Assembly: GCF_000374085.1 (NCBI RefSeq)
Contig: NZ_KB893603.1
Span: forward strand, 63,308 to 127,307
Length of the DNA stretch: 64,000 nt
Direction of reading: 5' to 3'
Source: Spirosoma spitsbergense DSM 19989
Lineage (GTDB): Bacteria; Bacteroidota; Bacteroidia; Cytophagales; Spirosomataceae
Shown: positions 63,072 through 64,000 of the stretch, piece by piece
Layout of the letters: the number at the start of each line of letters is the position of its first letter
How positions within the stretch are numbered: position 1 is the first letter of the stretch
The notes under the pieces: generated by a model
Database searches by the model: none
What the model saw: only the letters and a program-made list of their open reading frames with translations
Told to the model about the DNA's origin: nothing
Translations under genes and position numbers: made by a program

Positions 63072-63686
63072 ATGAAAAAGCCCCTTTTAGTATGTTGCCT
63101 TGCCCTCAGCCTGTTCATGGCTGTTGATGGTGTTGCTCAGGAAACCAAACCATCGTCTGGCAAGGCTAAAAAAGAATTGAAAGTAGAGAATGCTTCGGCT
63201 AAAGCAGCCGCAAAAGCCGAAACGAAGGCGGCAAAGGACGCTACCAAAGCAACCAAAGCCGACGTGAAAGCCAGTGCCGATGCATCTACCGATGCCGCCA
63301 AAAAAGCAGCGATGAATGACCGGATGGCGGCTGCCCGTGCCGTAAAAGCGGCTAAGAAGGATGGGGCCAATGCCGCAGACAAAGGCGCAGCAACGACCAG
63401 TACCAAAATGGATAAGGCGACCAAAAAAGCGGATAAGATGGCCGATAATGCCGGGATGAAAGACGATAAGATGAGTAAGTCGGCAATGATGGAAAAAACG
63501 ACCAAAGTGACAAAGGCATCAAAGCCTGTCATGAAGGAAGAAAAAGCCACGCCTGCTGATTATAAGGCCCCGGTTGACCGCTCGAAGAAGGGCCCCAACG
63601 GGGAAACTGTTATGACTGGCCCGCGTGGTGGCAAGTATTATATCAACAAAAACGGAAACAAGACGTACTTGAGTAGTGTAAACTGA
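63072..63686 (+). CDS. Lys/Ala-rich exported protein with PBCV-type basic adaptor motif
   Basis: A 204-residue protein with a signal peptide (about 1-22, ending VAQ). The middle (about 30-150) is a highly charged, Ala/Lys-rich low-complexity stretch (KAETKAAKDATKATKADVKAS and similar) that is probably a coiled coil or disordered. The last 30 residues have GPNGETVMTGPRGGKYYINKNG, the PBCV-specific basic adaptor motif, followed by NKTYLSS. The motif was first seen in chlorella-virus proteins and is common in Bacteroidota exported proteins. Role unknown; the composition suggests binding to nucleic acid or an acidic polymer. Confidence 0.78.
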   Translation: MKKPLLVCCLALSLFMAVDGVAQETKPSSGKAKKELKVENASAKAAAKAETKAAKDATKATKADVKASADASTDAAKKAAMNDRMAAARAVKAAKKDGANAADKGAATTSTKMDKATKKADKMADNAGMKDDKMSKSAMMEKTTKVTKASKPVMKEEKATPADYKAPVDRSKKGPNGETVMTGPRGGKYYINKNGNKTYLSSVN

Positions 63687-63704
63687 CTTGTTCTTTCCAT
63701 GAAT

Positions 63705-63758
63705 GAGCAGGGGAGCCTGGTGTTTAAATTAGGGTTCCCTGCTCGTTGTCGGCTTTTT
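63705..63758 (+). terminator. Terminator after the PBCV-motif gene
   Basis: GAGCAGGG (63705-63712) pairs with CCCTGCTC (63737-63744), with extra partial pairs inside, followed by a short T-run (GGCTTTTTCC) about ten bases later. Confidence 0.6.
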
Positions 63759-63806
63759 CCTGTTGAAACATGAGTCATCCCGAATTTTAGGGGGTTGACA
63801 ACAAGG

Positions 63807-63861
63807 GGCCTCCTTTCTTAGCTTTGAGCATCACCACAACGCCAAAGCCAGAAAGGAGGCC
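63807..63861. repeat. Long inverted repeat before the terminal open frame
   Basis: GGCCTCCTTTCT (63807-63818) and AGAAAGGAGGCC (63850-63861) are exact complements and are extended inside by GCTTTG/CAAAGC. The whole forms a stem of about 18 pairs with an interior bulge. It ends five bases before the ATG of the partial frame at the window edge. Such stems at the 5' end of insertion sequences block outside transcription of the transposase. Confidence 0.6.
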
Positions 63862-63866
63862 TTATT

Positions 63867-64000
63867 ATGTGCCAAGCACAAGAACAAAATAACCATACCG
63901 CAGCAAAAAATGCAACCGCAAATGCAACCGCTGCCGACTTCATCACCCAAAAAGTCCGTCAGTATCTCCAACCCATTGAAAACCAACTGAATCAGTCGCT
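63867..64000 (+). CDS. Partial open frame at the window edge, possible transposase N-terminus
   Basis: An ATG at 63867 opens a frame that runs off the right end (about 44 residues visible: MCQAQEQNNHTAAKNATANA..., then ITQKVRQYLQPIENQLNQS). The N-terminus is Asn/Thr/Ala-rich; the KVRQYLQPIENQLNQS segment resembles the helical start of some IS-encoded transposases in Spirosomaceae, but this is a memory-based resemblance only. The adjacent long inverted repeat supports a mobile element. Confidence 0.35.
   Translation, partial: MCQAQEQNNHTAAKNATANATAADFITQKVRQYLQPIENQLNQS

Noticed and set aside
63137..63550. Hydrophobic minus-strand frame under the Lys/Ala-rich gene
   Set aside because: The Ala/Leu/Ser/Phe-rich translation is the mirror of a repetitive Lys/Ala coding strand, not a membrane protein.

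Overview
The window is ordinary chromosome of a Bacteroidota bacterium, most likely a Cytophagales member close to Spirosoma (the genus is an inference; phylum and order rest on gene content). The evidence is: -7 promoter boxes of the form TAnnTTTG, a ribosomal pair rpmG plus DUF4295 in front of ftsY, bacillithiol enzyme BshC, PorT-type outer-membrane barrels, many lipoproteins, and frequent GTG/TTG starts with little Shine-Dalgarno signal.

Layout. 1-6.8 kb: a truncated TPR-like secreted protein, hpt, a lone nuoD, rpmG-DUF4295, ftsY with two small envelope genes, and rimO. 6.9-11.8 kb: a GT39-type glycosyltransferase, bshC, 5-formyl-THF cyclo-ligase and a beta-barrel protein. 11.9-18.5 kb (minus strand): a pseudaminic-acid cassette (pseB, pseC, pseF, pseG) with a DUF115/MptE-like protein and a FemAB/GNAT-like protein; pseI and a canonical pseH are not present. 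18.7-24.6 kb: a secreted protein, a Ppx/GppA phosphatase, and a full-length metH behind a SAM-I riboswitch. 24.8-28 kb: a tiny membrane protein, then the operon rplM-rpsI-rpsB-tsf on the minus strand. 28.3-33 kb: envelope proteins (PKD/PPC lipoprotein, M48 protease, beta-barrel, small lipoprotein).

33.5-39.7 kb is the most unusual block: an ECF sigma factor, a single-pass membrane protein with anti-sigma-like N-terminus and TPR-like periplasmic C-terminus, a caspase-fold (C14) lipoprotein, and an exported TPR-CHAT protein, tightly packed as one operon. It looks like a sigma-factor pathway with two caspase-fold proteins on the envelope side. It is followed by a decaying zone (39.7-42.2 kb): a CarboxypepD-like fragment, a diverged copy of an intergenic repeat also found at 28.04 kb, an alcohol dehydrogenase with an in-frame amber codon, and a short-chain dehydrogenase that lacks its cofactor-binding N-terminus.

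42.2-47.6 kb (minus): a partial division/cell-wall cluster ftsL-like, ftsI, murE, mraY. 47.7-56.6 kb: M28 peptidase, DUF3431 protein, S9 oligopeptidase, asd, photolyase, DsrE-like protein and a periplasmic binding protein. 56.7-60.6 kb: three tandem lytic transglycosylase paralogues, then recQ. The window ends with a Lys/Ala-rich protein carrying a PBCV-type basic adaptor motif and the start of what may be a mobile element. No tRNA, rRNA or CRISPR array was seen.
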